Positions 50,242 through 59,612 of a stretch of DNA of 64,000 bases are shown here, in pieces; positions within the stretch are counted from its first letter, which is position 1; each line of letters starts with the position of its first letter. The stretch is from positions 1 through 64,000 of the forward strand of contig NZ_JAGGPA010000010.1 in assembly GCF_018614035.1 (NCBI RefSeq). Direction: 5' to 3'. The position numbers were made by a program, and so were the translations under genes. The DNA comes from Streptomyces sp. ISL-96 (GTDB taxonomy: Bacteria > Actinomycetota > Actinomycetes > Streptomycetales > Streptomycetaceae). The notes beneath the pieces are model-generated. The model ran no database searches and had not been told where the DNA came from. It saw nothing but the letters and a program-made list of their open reading frames with translations.

Positions 50242-51582
50242 ATGCATATGACCGGACGGCGAAGCCATTTCTCCACCCGCCCATTCCTCTCAAAGGCCGC
50301 GACGTTGATCGCCGCGGCCACGGCAACGGCGGTCGGGGCGTCGCTGCTGACGGGATGCGGAATGCTCCCTGGTGCCACGGGGGGCACCAGGGAGCCCGTA
50401 ACCGTCATGACGTGGGCCCCGGTGGGCACCTCGGCCACGAACATGCCGGGCATGCCCGCCATGGCGGAGGCCTACGCCCGCTGGGTCAACGCGAACGGCG
50501 GCCTCGCGGGCCACGAACTCAAGGTCCTCACCTGCAACGAGCGCAACAACACCGTCGGCGCGGCCAAGTGCGCCAAGCAGGCCGTACGGGAGAACGCCAT
50601 CGCGGTCGTCGGCTCGTACAGCCAGCACGGCCGGGCCTTCATGGCGCCCCTGGAGGTCGCCGGCATTCCGTTCCTCGGTGGCTACGGCGCGTCCGACCAG
50701 GAGTTCACCAGCCCGCTGTCGTATCCCGTCAACGGCGGCCAGGCGGCTCTCCTCGCGGGCAACGGCAGGCAGCTCGCCCGCGACTGCGACCGCGTGTCCC
50801 TGGTACGCCCCGACACGGTCGCCGGTGACGACCTGCCGATACTCCTCGGTTCCGGCCTCGCGGAGGGCGACCGTAAAGCGCCCACGGACATCCGGGCGGC
50901 GGAGGACGCGAACGACTACACCGCGCCGGCCCGGCAGGCACTCACCAGCGCAGGGGCGTTCGACGCGTACCGGAGCGGAAAGGGCTGCGTCACGGCGGTC
51001 CTCGGCGACCACACGGAGACGTTCTTCGACTCGTTCCGGAGACTGGAGTCCGAGGCCCCCCGGGAAGTCGGTGTCGCGTCGGTCCTCGGAAGCGTCGGAC
51101 AGCCGCTCCTCGACCGTACGGGCGGCAAGGACGGGCCCTTCGAGGGTGCGTACGTCACGGGCTGGTACCCGGTGGCGAGCGACGCGCGCTGGGACCCGAT
51201 GCGCGAGGTCATCAAGGAACACGCCTTCGCCGACAACCGCATCGACCCGGCCGAGCCCGGGGTGCAGACGACGTGGATCGCGTACACGGTGCTCAAGGCG
51301 ATCATCGAGTCGCTCGCGAAGGACGGCGGGGACGGCGACACGGACAGCGTTTCGGCGTCCGACGTGGTGGGGGCGCTCAACCGAGTTGAGGGAGTCGACA
51401 CGGGCGGCCTCACCCCCACCCTCAGCTGGCGTCTGGAGCACATGCTGGCGACACGGGACTTTCCGCGGATCATCAACAGGGACGTGACGTTCCAAGTGGT
51501 GCGCCAGGGGCGGCTGGTGTCCGTGAAGAAGGGCTTCGTGGACGTGGGCGACACGCTGGTACAGGCGCCTTCTGCGGGCTGA
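50242..51582 (+). CDS. Lipoprotein, type 1 periplasmic-binding-protein-like
   Basis: 446 aa. Lipoprotein signal with the lipobox LLTGC near residue 36 and an Arg-rich n-region. The mature part has the type 1 PBP fold of branched-chain amino-acid binding proteins (AYARWVNANGGLAGHELKVL, AVVGSYSQHGRAF, GIPFLGGYGASDQEF). No ABC permease genes are adjacent, so it may be an orphan sensor or share a transporter encoded elsewhere. GGAAG precedes the ATG at 50242; 50248 is also possible. Confidence 0.83.
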   Translation: MHMTGRRSHFSTRPFLSKAATLIAAATATAVGASLLTGCGMLPGATGGTREPVTVMTWAPVGTSATNMPGMPAMAEAYARWVNANGGLAGHELKVLTCNERNNTVGAAKCAKQAVRENAIAVVGSYSQHGRAFMAPLEVAGIPFLGGYGASDQEFTSPLSYPVNGGQAALLAGNGRQLARDCDRVSLVRPDTVAGDDLPILLGSGLAEGDRKAPTDIRAAEDANDYTAPARQALTSAGAFDAYRSGKGCVTAVLGDHTETFFDSFRRLESEAPREVGVASVLGSVGQPLLDRTGGKDGPFEGAYVTGWYPVASDARWDPMREVIKEHAFADNRIDPAEPGVQTTWIAYTVLKAIIESLAKDGGDGDTDSVSASDVVGALNRVEGVDTGGLTPTLSWRLEHMLATRDFPRIINRDVTFQVVRQGRLVSVKKGFVDVGDTLVQAPSAG

Positions 51583-51608
51583 TTGGGCGGGGACGGGAGC
51601 GGGGACGA

Positions 51609-51645
51609 GAGAGGGGCGGGCGCCGAGTCGGTGTCCGCCCCTCTC
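51609..51645. terminator. Shared terminator hairpin
   Basis: GAGAGGGGCGG and CCGCCCCTCTC form a perfect 11-bp stem with a 15-nt loop, followed by CTTTC. It lies between the convergent lipoprotein and Gln/Pro-rich protein genes and can serve both. Confidence 0.75.
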
Positions 51646-51663
51646 CTTTCCCGTCCACTGCCG

Positions 51664-53334
51664 TCAGAGCTGCGTGGCGTCGCGCTCCGTCAGGCCGTAG
51701 CGCTTCGCGATGTCGTTCCACATGCCGACGGCTTCCTTCTTCGCCTGTGACGCCTTGCCGCTCTCGCGGTTGCCCGCCTGCTTCTGCGGCGTCGACTGTG
51801 CGTGGCCCTTCTTGCAGCCCTTCTTGCCCGCGACCTGGTCGGCCCAGGCCGCGTAGTGGTTGTCGGCCGCTTCCGACGCCTTCCACGCGGTGGTGAGGGA
51901 GGCCGACAGCTCCGCGTGCTTCGGCAGCTTGTCGATGGTCAGGCCCTTGAGGCGGGTCACCAGTTCGCTGCGCTGCTTCGCGGCCGCTCGCAGATCGCTC
52001 GCCGCCTTCGACAGGTTCTTGCAAGTCCCGATGGACTGGACCGCGCTGATCACGGAGGCGCGGCTGTCGTTGCTGTCCGCGAGCAGCGCGTCGAGCGACT
52101 CGGCCTGCGGCTTGGCGGGATCCGCGGCGGCCTGCGGCGATGCGTCGCCTCCCGGTGAACTCGCCACTGCGACCGGCTTCTTGTCATCGGTCTTCTCGCC
52201 GTCACCCATGCTGAGCAGCGCACCCGCGCCGAGGCCCAGGACGGAGCATCCGACGACGACGGCCGCGATCAGGACGAGCGGCGAATTGCGCCGCCGCGGG
52301 GCGGCCCCCGAGGGAGCCGCGGACGTCACGGGACCCCCGGGCGCAGGGGGCCCGGCCTGGGACGCGTTACGGCGTGCGGCGCGGCCCTGGGGCGCCGCCC
52401 CGAACGGGGGCTGCTGGTACTGCTGGTGCGGGGGCTGCGCGTTCAGGGGCGGCATCTGCTGCGTGGGGTCCGCAGGCGGCGCGGCGTCGGCCCGGAAGAG
52501 GTTGTCGAACTCCGCGGGCGGCTGCCGGTCCTCGGGGGCGCCCGGGCGGATGCCGTAGGGCGCGCCGGAGGGCGCCTCAGGCGCGCCCTGCCCGTTCGGG
52601 ACGGGCGGGAGGTACCGCGTGGCGTCCGCGTCGCCCGCCGGGGCTCCTGCGGCCGCGTTCTGCTGCCGGCCGAGGAACTGCGTGGAGTCCGCCGGGTTTT
52701 CGGGCGGCAGGGCGCCGGGGCCTGCCGGCGGCACGTACGGGAGGTACTGAGTGGCGTCCGCGTCGGCGGCCGGGGCTCCGGCAGGGGCCTCGGCCGGCAA
52801 GGGCAAAGGCTGTGCGTGCGACTGCGGCTGCGGCTGTGCCTGCGGCTGAGGAGCGCCGTACTGCTGCGAGCCGGGCTGCGGAGGCGCTGGCTGAGAGCCG
52901 TACTGCTGCTGGGGCTGCTGCTGTACGGGCGGCTGCGCGCCGTACTGCGGGGCCTGCTGCTGCGGCTGCGCGCCGTACTGCTGCTGCGCCCCCGGCTGCG
53001 GCTGCGCCGGCGGCAGGGGCGCTCCGGGCTGCGGCTGCGGACCGCCGTACTGCTGCTGCGGCGGCGGCTGCGGAGCTCCGTACTGCTGCGTCCCGTACTG
53101 CGGGGCCTGCGGCGGCTGCGGAGCGCCGTACTGCTGTTGAGGCGGCTGCGGAGCAGCGGACTGCTGCGGCCCCCACGGCTGTCCCCACGGCTGTCCACCC
53201 GCCGGAGCCACGTGCTCCTCGGGCGCCCCGGGTATCCAGGGACCGCTGCCGTCCGCGGGCAGCACGACACCTTCGTGCGCGGGCGGCCGCGCGGCGGGAA
53301 GCCGCGACTCGTCACCCTGTCCGCTCTGCGTCAC
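51664..53334 (-). CDS. Gln/Pro-rich single-pass membrane protein with T-Q-Y/F-L motifs
   Basis: 556 aa. Residues 40-190 are a low-complexity Gln/Pro/Tyr region (QQYGAPQP-type repeats). Then come four related motifs: DADATQYLPYVPP, ADSTQFLG, DADATRYLPPVP and DPTQQMPPL. A single transmembrane helix (SPLVLIAAVVVGCSVLGLGA, about 350-370) leads to an extracytoplasmic domain of about 180 residues. The repeated Asp-x-Thr motif resembles phosphothreonine sites recognised by FHA domains in actinobacterial kinase substrates. Function unknown; it is well preserved in style among Streptomyces. Confidence 0.75.
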   Translation of the reverse strand: MTQSGQGDESRLPAARPPAHEGVVLPADGSGPWIPGAPEEHVAPAGGQPWGQPWGPQQSAAPQPPQQQYGAPQPPQAPQYGTQQYGAPQPPPQQQYGGPQPQPGAPLPPAQPQPGAQQQYGAQPQQQAPQYGAQPPVQQQPQQQYGSQPAPPQPGSQQYGAPQPQAQPQPQSHAQPLPLPAEAPAGAPAADADATQYLPYVPPAGPGALPPENPADSTQFLGRQQNAAAGAPAGDADATRYLPPVPNGQGAPEAPSGAPYGIRPGAPEDRQPPAEFDNLFRADAAPPADPTQQMPPLNAQPPHQQYQQPPFGAAPQGRAARRNASQAGPPAPGGPVTSAAPSGAAPRRRNSPLVLIAAVVVGCSVLGLGAGALLSMGDGEKTDDKKPVAVASSPGGDASPQAAADPAKPQAESLDALLADSNDSRASVISAVQSIGTCKNLSKAASDLRAAAKQRSELVTRLKGLTIDKLPKHAELSASLTTAWKASEAADNHYAAWADQVAGKKGCKKGHAQSTPQKQAGNRESGKASQAKKEAVGMWNDIAKRYGLTERDATQL

Positions 53335-53476
53335 CGGGACTCCTACGTGTGGACGTATGTGTGGACCTACGGAACCGTCGGTTCACGCTACCGGGTGACC
53401 ACAAGCCTCTGCCACGCGCCCACGGTCCCCACACATACCGCCGGAGTCCCGGCGGGCGGCCCTGTAACAAGATGCG

Positions 53477-53497
53477 CCCTTAAGGCGCTGTTAAGGG
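53477..53497 (-). terminator. Hairpin after the NsdA-like gene
   Basis: CCCTTAA - 7-nt loop - TTAAGGG, within a slightly larger self-complementary patch, about 23 bp after the stop at 53520 on the minus strand. Confidence 0.5.
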
Positions 53498-53519
53498 CCA
53501 CCCCGTACGCCCCGTCTGC

Positions 53520-54905
53520 CTACGCCGCCTGGATTTCCATCCGGGCGCCGAATTCCCGTACCGCGGGTTCGTCGCGGTACGGCGCCAGGCGCTGCTGGAA
53601 GTCCTCCAGATACTCCGCTCCCCGGTTCGACCGCAAGGTACTCAGCAGCTCCACCGCGCGCGCGCCCGTGTGGCAGGCATGCTCGACCTCGCGCTGCTGG
53701 ACCTGCGCCGTGGCCAGTACGACGAGCCCGATCGCCCGCCGCCGCGCCCGCGTGTCCGGATGGCCGTCCAGCGCGTCCTGGGCCCGCCGGGCCGCCGCTT
53801 CCCCCTGTCCCAGATCGCGGTGGCAGTGTGCGAGCTCGTCCGACAGATACGCGTGATCGAAGTGCGCGATCCACACGGGATCGTCGCCCGTGTCCTCCTC
53901 GGTACGCTCCAGCGCGGCCAGCGCCCTGCCCGCCATCTGGTTGCATGCCCGCGCGTCTCCCATGAGCGCGTGCCCACGTGCCTCCGCCGCGCAGAACATC
54001 GCCTCCGCGCGGGGCGTCACATGCCCCCGCGCGCCCTCCTGGGCGGCCCGCGCCAGCTGCGCGATCTCGCGCGGGTTCCCGAGCTGGGCGGCCAGGTGGC
54101 TCATGGACGCCGCCAGTACGTACCCGCCGTAGCCGCGGTCGCCCGCCGCCTGGGCGAGCCGCAGTGCCTGGATGTAGTAGCGCTGCGCGAGCCCCGGCTG
54201 GCCCGTGTCGACGGCCATGTAGCCGGCCAGTTCGGTCAGCCGCGCCACCGCCGCGAAGAGGTCCCGGCCGACCGATTCGCGGTACGAGCCGGAGAGCAGC
54301 CCGGACACGACGCTGTTGAGGTAGTGGACGACGACCGGCCTGACGTGCCCGCTGCCGAAGCGGTGGTCGAGATCCACGAGGGCGTCCGTCGTCGCCCGTA
54401 CCGCCTCCACGTCCGACGCGCCGACCCGCCCGCTGCCCGACGTCCTGGCGACCTGGGTGTCCGCTCCCGTGATCAGCCAGTCGCGGCTCGGCTCCACGAG
54501 CGCCGAGGCGGCGACCGTCGAACCCGACAGGAAGTCGCGGCGACCCACGTCGCTGCGCCACAGCTCGCAGACCTGCTCGATCGCGCCGAGCACGGTCGGC
54601 GAGAACTGCAGGCCGATCCCGGAGGCCAGGTTCTTGCCGTTGGCCATGCCGATCTCGTCGATCGTGACCGTACGGCCGAGTTTGCGCCCGATCGCTTCCG
54701 CGATGATGCCGGGAGCCCGCCCGCGCGGCTGCTGTCCGCGCAGCCAGCGGGCCACCGATGTCTTGTCGTACCGCAGGTCGAGGCCGTGTTCGGCGCCGCA
54801 CATGTTGACGCGACGGGCGAGCCCGGCATTGGAGCACCCGGCTTCCTGAATGAGCGCCTGCAACCGTTCGTTCGGCTGGCGGGCGACGAGAGGCCTGGCT
54901 GCCAT
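53520..54905 (-). CDS. NsdA-like regulatory protein (HTH plus TPR-like repeats)
   Basis: 461 aa. An N-terminal helix-turn-helix-like region (ERLQALIQEAGCSNAGLARRVN through TSVARWLRGQQPRG) is followed by about 350 residues of helical TPR-type repeats (GYMAVDTGQPGLAQRYYIQALRLAQAAGD). This matches the NsdA/NsdB group of Streptomyces, whose members repress sporulation and antibiotic production; I cannot tell which member this is. It stands alone, with a hairpin after it and TGATCA palindromes at about 54938 and 54956 in its upstream region. Confidence 0.78.
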   Translation of the reverse strand: MAARPLVARQPNERLQALIQEAGCSNAGLARRVNMCGAEHGLDLRYDKTSVARWLRGQQPRGRAPGIIAEAIGRKLGRTVTIDEIGMANGKNLASGIGLQFSPTVLGAIEQVCELWRSDVGRRDFLSGSTVAASALVEPSRDWLITGADTQVARTSGSGRVGASDVEAVRATTDALVDLDHRFGSGHVRPVVVHYLNSVVSGLLSGSYRESVGRDLFAAVARLTELAGYMAVDTGQPGLAQRYYIQALRLAQAAGDRGYGGYVLAASMSHLAAQLGNPREIAQLARAAQEGARGHVTPRAEAMFCAAEARGHALMGDARACNQMAGRALAALERTEEDTGDDPVWIAHFDHAYLSDELAHCHRDLGQGEAAARRAQDALDGHPDTRARRRAIGLVVLATAQVQQREVEHACHTGARAVELLSTLRSNRGAEYLEDFQQRLAPYRDEPAVREFGARMEIQAA

Positions 54906-55192
54906 TGACTACCCCCTGGTGCCGCTGGGTCGTGAACTGATCACGCCGGTCACGTTGATCACTGCCCGGCAGATATACAGAGAATGCCGAGAATGCAGAA
55001 CATGCCGGAAGAGACGGTATTGACAGCCTTTTGACGGTCATTCCCGGGCTTCCACACCACTGGCTACCCGCCCACCGACGCACAGCCGCATGCGCGCCCC
55101 CGCCCATGCACCGATGCGCCCCGCGTGCAGGATCGATGCTCCTCGGCCAGGCACCCGCACGCCCGTAACCCAAGGTGACGGCGGGAGTTGAG

Positions 55193-55873
55193 TTGTTCGT
55201 GGAAGAGACCATCGGAGTCACGGATGCCGCCCAGATCCCCAAGCAGCGCAGCGATCAACTGCTGGACAGCGCCGTGCGGTACGCGGAAGAACGGCACTGG
55301 GACGTGTTCCCCGGCACCTGGCTGGAGGCGGCCGAGGGCGTCGAGCGCTGCTCGTGCGGCGTCCCCTCCTGCGCCTCGCCCGGCGCGCACCCCGCCACCG
55401 CCGACTGGGCGTCGCAGGCGACGGGCAGCGCGACCGCAGCGCGCCGCATGTGGTCGAAACAGCCGGCGTCGATCCTGCTCCCGACGGGCCGCTCCTTCGA
55501 CGCCCTGGACGTTCCCGACTCGGCCGGCTTCCTGGCGCTGGCGCGCATGGAGCGTATGGACCTGACGTTCGGGCCGGTGACCTGCACGCCGGACCGCCGG
55601 ATGCTGTTCTTCGTACTTCCCGGCGCCGGAGCCAAGGTTCCGGACCTGGTACGGAAGTTGGGTTGGACACCGACTGCGATCGACCTGGTCACACGAGGCG
55701 AGGGCGACTACGTCGCGGCTCCGCCGACCCGGCTCGGGGGGATGGGCGCGGTGCAGTGGGCGCGCCGTCCCACCCCGGCGAACCGGTGGCTGCCCGACGT
55801 GGAGGAGATCATCAGTCCGCTGGCGTATTCCTGCGGGCGAGAGGCAGCGGCGGCGCGCACACGGCGACCGTAG
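55193..55873 (+). CDS. Bifunctional primase/polymerase N-terminal-domain protein
   Basis: 226 aa. The segment RYAEERHWDVFPGTWLEA followed by ERCSCGVPSCASPGAHP and then QPASILLPTGRSFDALDVP is the primase-polymerase (PF09250-like) domain found in many small Streptomyces proteins. The catalytic acidic pair of true PrimPols is not convincing, so it may be a regulator. The TTG at 55193 is chosen because GGGAG lies 5 nt upstream; GTG codons at 55175 and 55199 are alternatives. Confidence 0.7.
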   Translation: MFVEETIGVTDAAQIPKQRSDQLLDSAVRYAEERHWDVFPGTWLEAAEGVERCSCGVPSCASPGAHPATADWASQATGSATAARRMWSKQPASILLPTGRSFDALDVPDSAGFLALARMERMDLTFGPVTCTPDRRMLFFVLPGAGAKVPDLVRKLGWTPTAIDLVTRGEGDYVAAPPTRLGGMGAVQWARRPTPANRWLPDVEEIISPLAYSCGREAAAARTRRP

Positions 55874-55917
55874 GGTGTTCCCCGTAGCGGCACGGGGACA
55901 CCGAGAGGTTGTGCGAC

Positions 55918-56739
55918 ATGCCTGAGAAGGCCGTGGGACCAGAAGAGGCGGGCGGAGCGCACATGGCGCCGCCCGCCGCCGTTCGTGTAGAGGGCCTGTG
56001 GAAGCGCTTCGGCGAGCAGATCGCCGTCGGAGGCATCGATCTGGAGCTGCCCGCGGGCAAGTTCATCGGCCTGGTCGGGCCGAACGGCGCCGGGAAGACC
56101 ACCACCCTTTCGATGGTCACGGGGCTGCTGCGCCCCGACGCGGGGACGGTCCTGGTCGGCGGGCACGACGTATGGCAGGACCCGGTGGCGGTGAAGGCCA
56201 GGATCGGCGTACTGCCGGAGGGACTGCGGCTGTTCGAGCGGCTGTCGGGGCGTGAACTCCTCGCGTACTCCGGGCGGCTGCGGGGGCTGCCCGGCGCCGA
56301 GGTCGACAAGCGGGCGAGGCAGCTCCTCGACGTACTGGACCTGGCGGGCGCGCAGCACAAACTGGTCGTCGACTACTCGACCGGCATGCGCAAGAAGATC
56401 GGCCTGGCCGCCGCCCTGCTGCACAACCCGGAAGTGCTGTTCCTGGACGAGCCCTTCGAGGGTGTCGATCCCGTGTCCGCGCAGACGATCCGTGGCGTGC
56501 TGGAGCGGTACACGCTGTCCGGCGCGACCGTCGTCTTCTCCAGCCATGTGATGGAGCTCGTCGAGTCGCTGTGCGACTGGGTCGCGGTGATGGCGGCGGG
56601 CCGTATCCGCGCCCAGGGAACGCTCGCAGAGGTGCGCGGCGACGCGCCCACCCTCCAGAACGCCTTCCTCGAACTGGTCGGTGCGAACAGCCGGGACAGC
56701 GGGGAAAGTCTGGACTGGCTCGGCGGTGGCGCCCGGTGA
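55918..56739 (+). CDS. ABC transporter ATP-binding protein
   Basis: 273 aa. Walker A GPNGAGKTT (about 46-54), signature YSTGMRKK (variant of LSGGQ, about 155-162) and Walker B VLFLDEPFEG (about 176-185). It resembles ABC-2-type ATPases for multidrug or membrane-lipid transport. GAGAGG sits 9 nt before the ATG. Its stop overlaps the GTG of the permease gene (GTGA at 56736-56739). Confidence 0.9.
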   Translation: MPEKAVGPEEAGGAHMAPPAAVRVEGLWKRFGEQIAVGGIDLELPAGKFIGLVGPNGAGKTTTLSMVTGLLRPDAGTVLVGGHDVWQDPVAVKARIGVLPEGLRLFERLSGRELLAYSGRLRGLPGAEVDKRARQLLDVLDLAGAQHKLVVDYSTGMRKKIGLAAALLHNPEVLFLDEPFEGVDPVSAQTIRGVLERYTLSGATVVFSSHVMELVESLCDWVAVMAAGRIRAQGTLAEVRGDAPTLQNAFLELVGANSRDSGESLDWLGGGAR

Positions 56740-58346
56740 GCGCGGGCGTAACGACCGTTCCCGGGATCACGTCCGTCTTCGTACGGCTCAAGCTGTCGCT
56801 GCTGCGCAACGGGCTGCGGCAGTCGACCGGCCGCAGGACGGCGTACGTCCTCTCCGGTGTGCTCGCGCTGCTCTTCGCGGCGCTTCAGCTGATCGGTCTT
56901 GTGGTGCTTCGCGGGAACGAACACGCGACGACCGTGGTGGTGCTGCTGACGGCCATTCTCGGGCTCGGCTGGACGGTGATGCCGCTGTTCTTCCCCAGCG
57001 GCGACGAGACGCTCGACCCGACCCGCCTGGTCATGCTGCCGTTGCGGCCGCGCCCGCTGATCCGGGCGCTGCTGACGGCGTCGCTCGTCGGGATCGGACC
57101 GCTGTTCACGTTCTGCCTAGCGCTGGGGTCGGTGATCGCCGTGGCCCACGGCGCGGCGGCCGCCGTGGTCGGCGTCCTCGCCGTGGCCCTGACGCTGCTG
57201 GTGTGCCTGGCGCTGGCGCGTGCCGTGGCTGCGGCGAACATCCGGCTGCTGACCAGCCGTAAGGGCCGCGATCTGGCCGTGCTCAGCGGTCTGGTGATCG
57301 CCGTCGGCTTCCAGGTGGTCAACTTCGGCGCCCAGCGGCTCAGCACCGCCGGCGGCCTCTCGCGGGTCGACCCGGTCGCGGACGTACTGAGCTGGGTGCC
57401 GCCCGCGTCGGCGATAGGCGCGGTGGACGCGGTGAGCGACGGGGCGTACGGCCGTGGCGCGGCGCAGCTGCTGCTGGCCGTGGCGGCGCTGGCCGCGCTG
57501 CTGTGGTCCTGGGAGCGCAGTCTGGTGAAGCTGATGACGTCACCGGACGGCTCGACGCTCCAGGCCGCGGAGCCGGCCCGCAAGGAGTCGTCGCCGGGGC
57601 TCGGCGGGCGGTGGCTGCCCGGCGGACGTACGGGCGCGGTGATCGAGCGCAGTCTGCGGTACGTGTGGCGGGACCCCAAGACCAAGGCCGCCTGGGTGAC
57701 TTCGCTGGTGATCGGTCTGATCGTGCCGGTGTTCAACGCGCTTCAGGGAACGGGCACGATCTACTTCGCGTGTTTCGCGGCCGGAATGCTCGGCATCCAG
57801 ATGTACAACCAGTTCGGCCAGGACACCTCGGCCTTCTGGATGGTCGCCATGACGATCTCCACGCCGAAGGACGCGTACGAGGAGTTGCGGGCCCGGGCCT
57901 TGGCGCTGCTGGTGGTCACGCTCCCGTACTCGGCGCTGGTCACCGTCCTCACGGCGGCGCTGGTGGGCAACTGGCGCGCCCTACCCGAGGCGCTCGGCCT
58001 GTCCTTCGCGCTGCTCGGCGCGATGCTGGCGACGGGGGCGGTGGCTTCGGTCCGCTTCCCGTACTCGATCCCGCAGGGCAGCACGCACAAGAACGTCGCG
58101 CCGGGCCAGGCGGGCCTCGCCTGGATCTCGATGGTCGGCGGCATGATCGCGGCGGCGCTGCTGTGTGCGCCGCTGATCACGCTGACGATCTGGCTTCATG
58201 TGGCAGGCGCACAGGACTGGTTGTGGCTGGTGCTACCACTGGGCACGGCGTACGGCGCGCTGATCTCCTGGGCAGGCGTGCGCTGGTCGGCACCGCAGGC
58301 AGCGGCACGGCTCCCGGAGATCCTGACCGCGGTAAGCAAGGGCTGA
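56736..58346 (+). CDS. ABC transporter permease
   Basis: 536 aa with about ten to twelve hydrophobic segments and a central cytoplasmic stretch (LVKLMTSPDGSTLQAAEPARK). It pairs with the upstream ATPase. The substrate is not indicated. Nothing else in the operon is visible; the next gene is on the opposite strand. Confidence 0.85.
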   Translation: MSAGVTTVPGITSVFVRLKLSLLRNGLRQSTGRRTAYVLSGVLALLFAALQLIGLVVLRGNEHATTVVVLLTAILGLGWTVMPLFFPSGDETLDPTRLVMLPLRPRPLIRALLTASLVGIGPLFTFCLALGSVIAVAHGAAAAVVGVLAVALTLLVCLALARAVAAANIRLLTSRKGRDLAVLSGLVIAVGFQVVNFGAQRLSTAGGLSRVDPVADVLSWVPPASAIGAVDAVSDGAYGRGAAQLLLAVAALAALLWSWERSLVKLMTSPDGSTLQAAEPARKESSPGLGGRWLPGGRTGAVIERSLRYVWRDPKTKAAWVTSLVIGLIVPVFNALQGTGTIYFACFAAGMLGIQMYNQFGQDTSAFWMVAMTISTPKDAYEELRARALALLVVTLPYSALVTVLTAALVGNWRALPEALGLSFALLGAMLATGAVASVRFPYSIPQGSTHKNVAPGQAGLAWISMVGGMIAAALLCAPLITLTIWLHVAGAQDWLWLVLPLGTAYGALISWAGVRWSAPQAAARLPEILTAVSKG

Positions 58347-58434
58347 CCCTGGCACGCGCCTTGTCCGGCCGGGCTGCCCCGGCGAAGCCCTCAGCTCGGA
58401 TGAGCAGCGGCCCCGCCGGCCGACCCCCGGCGGC

Positions 58435-59325
58435 TCAGGGGTGGCCCAGGGGCGGAACGACCGGTTCCTCGGCGGTCTCCTCCAGGAACGACTCGATCGC
58501 GGCGCGCCAGCCCTCCGGCTCGTCGTAATGGACGAGGTGCCCCGCGTCGACCACCTCCGCATACCGCCCACGCGGCAGCACCCTGACCATCTCCTGCGCC
58601 TCCGCCCGCCCCAGTTCGCCGTCGAGGCCGCGCACCACCAGGGCCGGGCACTGGACAAGCGCCAGCTCCTCCCAGTGGGCGTCGTACACCCACGTCTCGC
58701 GGGAAGTGAGCATCTGGCGGCGGGAGAAGAGCGGGCGCCAGCCGTCGGCCCGTTCGGCCATGACCTCGGCGAAGAACTCACCGCGGGCCGGGCTCGGCCG
58801 CTCCACCCAGGGGTCGTCCTCGCCGAACCATTTGCGTACGTCGGCGAGCGTCGCGAACGGGACGGGCCACGACTTGAACCAGTCGTCCCACTCACGCTGA
58901 GACGCGGCGCCGAGCGCACCCGCCCGCATGTCGCAGATGACGACCGCGCGCACCAGATCGGGGCGCTTGGCGGCGAGCTGCCAGGCCGTCAGGGCGCCCA
59001 TGGAGTGGCCGATGAGCGTGACGGGCGCGAGACCCAGCTGCTCGACCGCGGCTTCGGCGTCGGCGACGTACGCCTCGCGGGTGTAAGGGCCGTCGGCCGG
59101 CTTGTCGCTGCGGCCGTGGCCGCGCTGGTCGAGGGCGACCGCGTGGTAGCGCTCGGAGAGCCAGCGCGCCGTGCCCGCCCAGTGCGAGGCCCGGCCCATC
59201 AGGCCGTGGAGCAGTAAGACCCCGGGTGCGCGGTCGGTTTCCCCGCTCCCCTTGGGCGGGTCGGCGAACTCCCAGGCCGCGAGGCGTACGCCGCCGGCTC
59301 CGGTCACGTCAATGCGCCGCGCCAT
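58435..59325 (-). CDS. Alpha/beta hydrolase
   Basis: 296 aa. Nucleophile elbow GHSMGAL (about 115-121), oxyanion segment LLHGLMGRASHW, acid residue region LVVRGLDGELGRAE and catalytic His in DAGHLVHYDEP (about 263-273). An esterase, lactonase or C-C hydrolase is possible; sequence motifs alone do not separate these. AGGA precedes the ATG at 59325. It is divergent from no clear gene; a LexA-like box lies 66 bp upstream. Confidence 0.85.
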   Translation of the reverse strand: MARRIDVTGAGGVRLAAWEFADPPKGSGETDRAPGVLLLHGLMGRASHWAGTARWLSERYHAVALDQRGHGRSDKPADGPYTREAYVADAEAAVEQLGLAPVTLIGHSMGALTAWQLAAKRPDLVRAVVICDMRAGALGAASQREWDDWFKSWPVPFATLADVRKWFGEDDPWVERPSPARGEFFAEVMAERADGWRPLFSRRQMLTSRETWVYDAHWEELALVQCPALVVRGLDGELGRAEAQEMVRVLPRGRYAEVVDAGHLVHYDEPEGWRAAIESFLEETAEEPVVPPLGHP

Positions 59326-59390
59326 ATGTCCTGGCACCCCCTTCGTCCCCCGGGTGGTCCATCCATGAGTGGTCGAGCCCAGCCAGACTA

Positions 59391-59406
59391 TCGAACCCGT
59401 ATTCGA
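59391..59406. promoter_or_regulatory. LexA/SOS-box-like palindrome
   Basis: TCGAACCCGTATTCGA keeps CGAAC and TTCG of the actinobacterial LexA box (TCGAACATGTGTTCGA as I know it), with mismatches confined to the centre. It lies 66 bp upstream of the alpha/beta hydrolase start. Confidence 0.35.
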
Positions 59407-59527
59407 AAACACGCCTGCGGCGCGCAACACCCCTCTTTCGAGTGACCACGCTCAAGGATTGACTCCCGCCGACGAGGGGAGATCTTCAGCGGGAGGCGGG
59501 CCGCTCGGGGAAGACGGACCGCGGGAG

Positions 59528-59558
59528 CTGACCCTGGGAGCTCGGGGCTCCGGGTCAG
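59528..59558. terminator. Hairpin
   Basis: CTGACCC-TG-GGAGC-TCGGG-GCTCC-GGGTCAG: two stems (7 and 5 bp) separated by a TG bulge. It is one of two successive hairpins in the gene-free stretch 59326-59853. Confidence 0.5.
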
Positions 59559-59572
59559 TGCAGGGGAGGACA

Positions 59573-59600
59573 GGCTCCGGCGCCGCAGGGCGCCGGAGCC
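59573..59600. terminator. Hairpin with GCAG loop
   Basis: GGCTCCGGCGCC - GCAG - GGCGCCGGAGCC: a perfect 12-bp stem with a 4-nt loop, 14 bp after the hairpin at 59528-59558. The gene it terminates is unclear; the dmdR1 stop is 254 bp away on the minus strand. Confidence 0.6.
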
Positions 59601-59612
59601 ATCCCCTTCACA

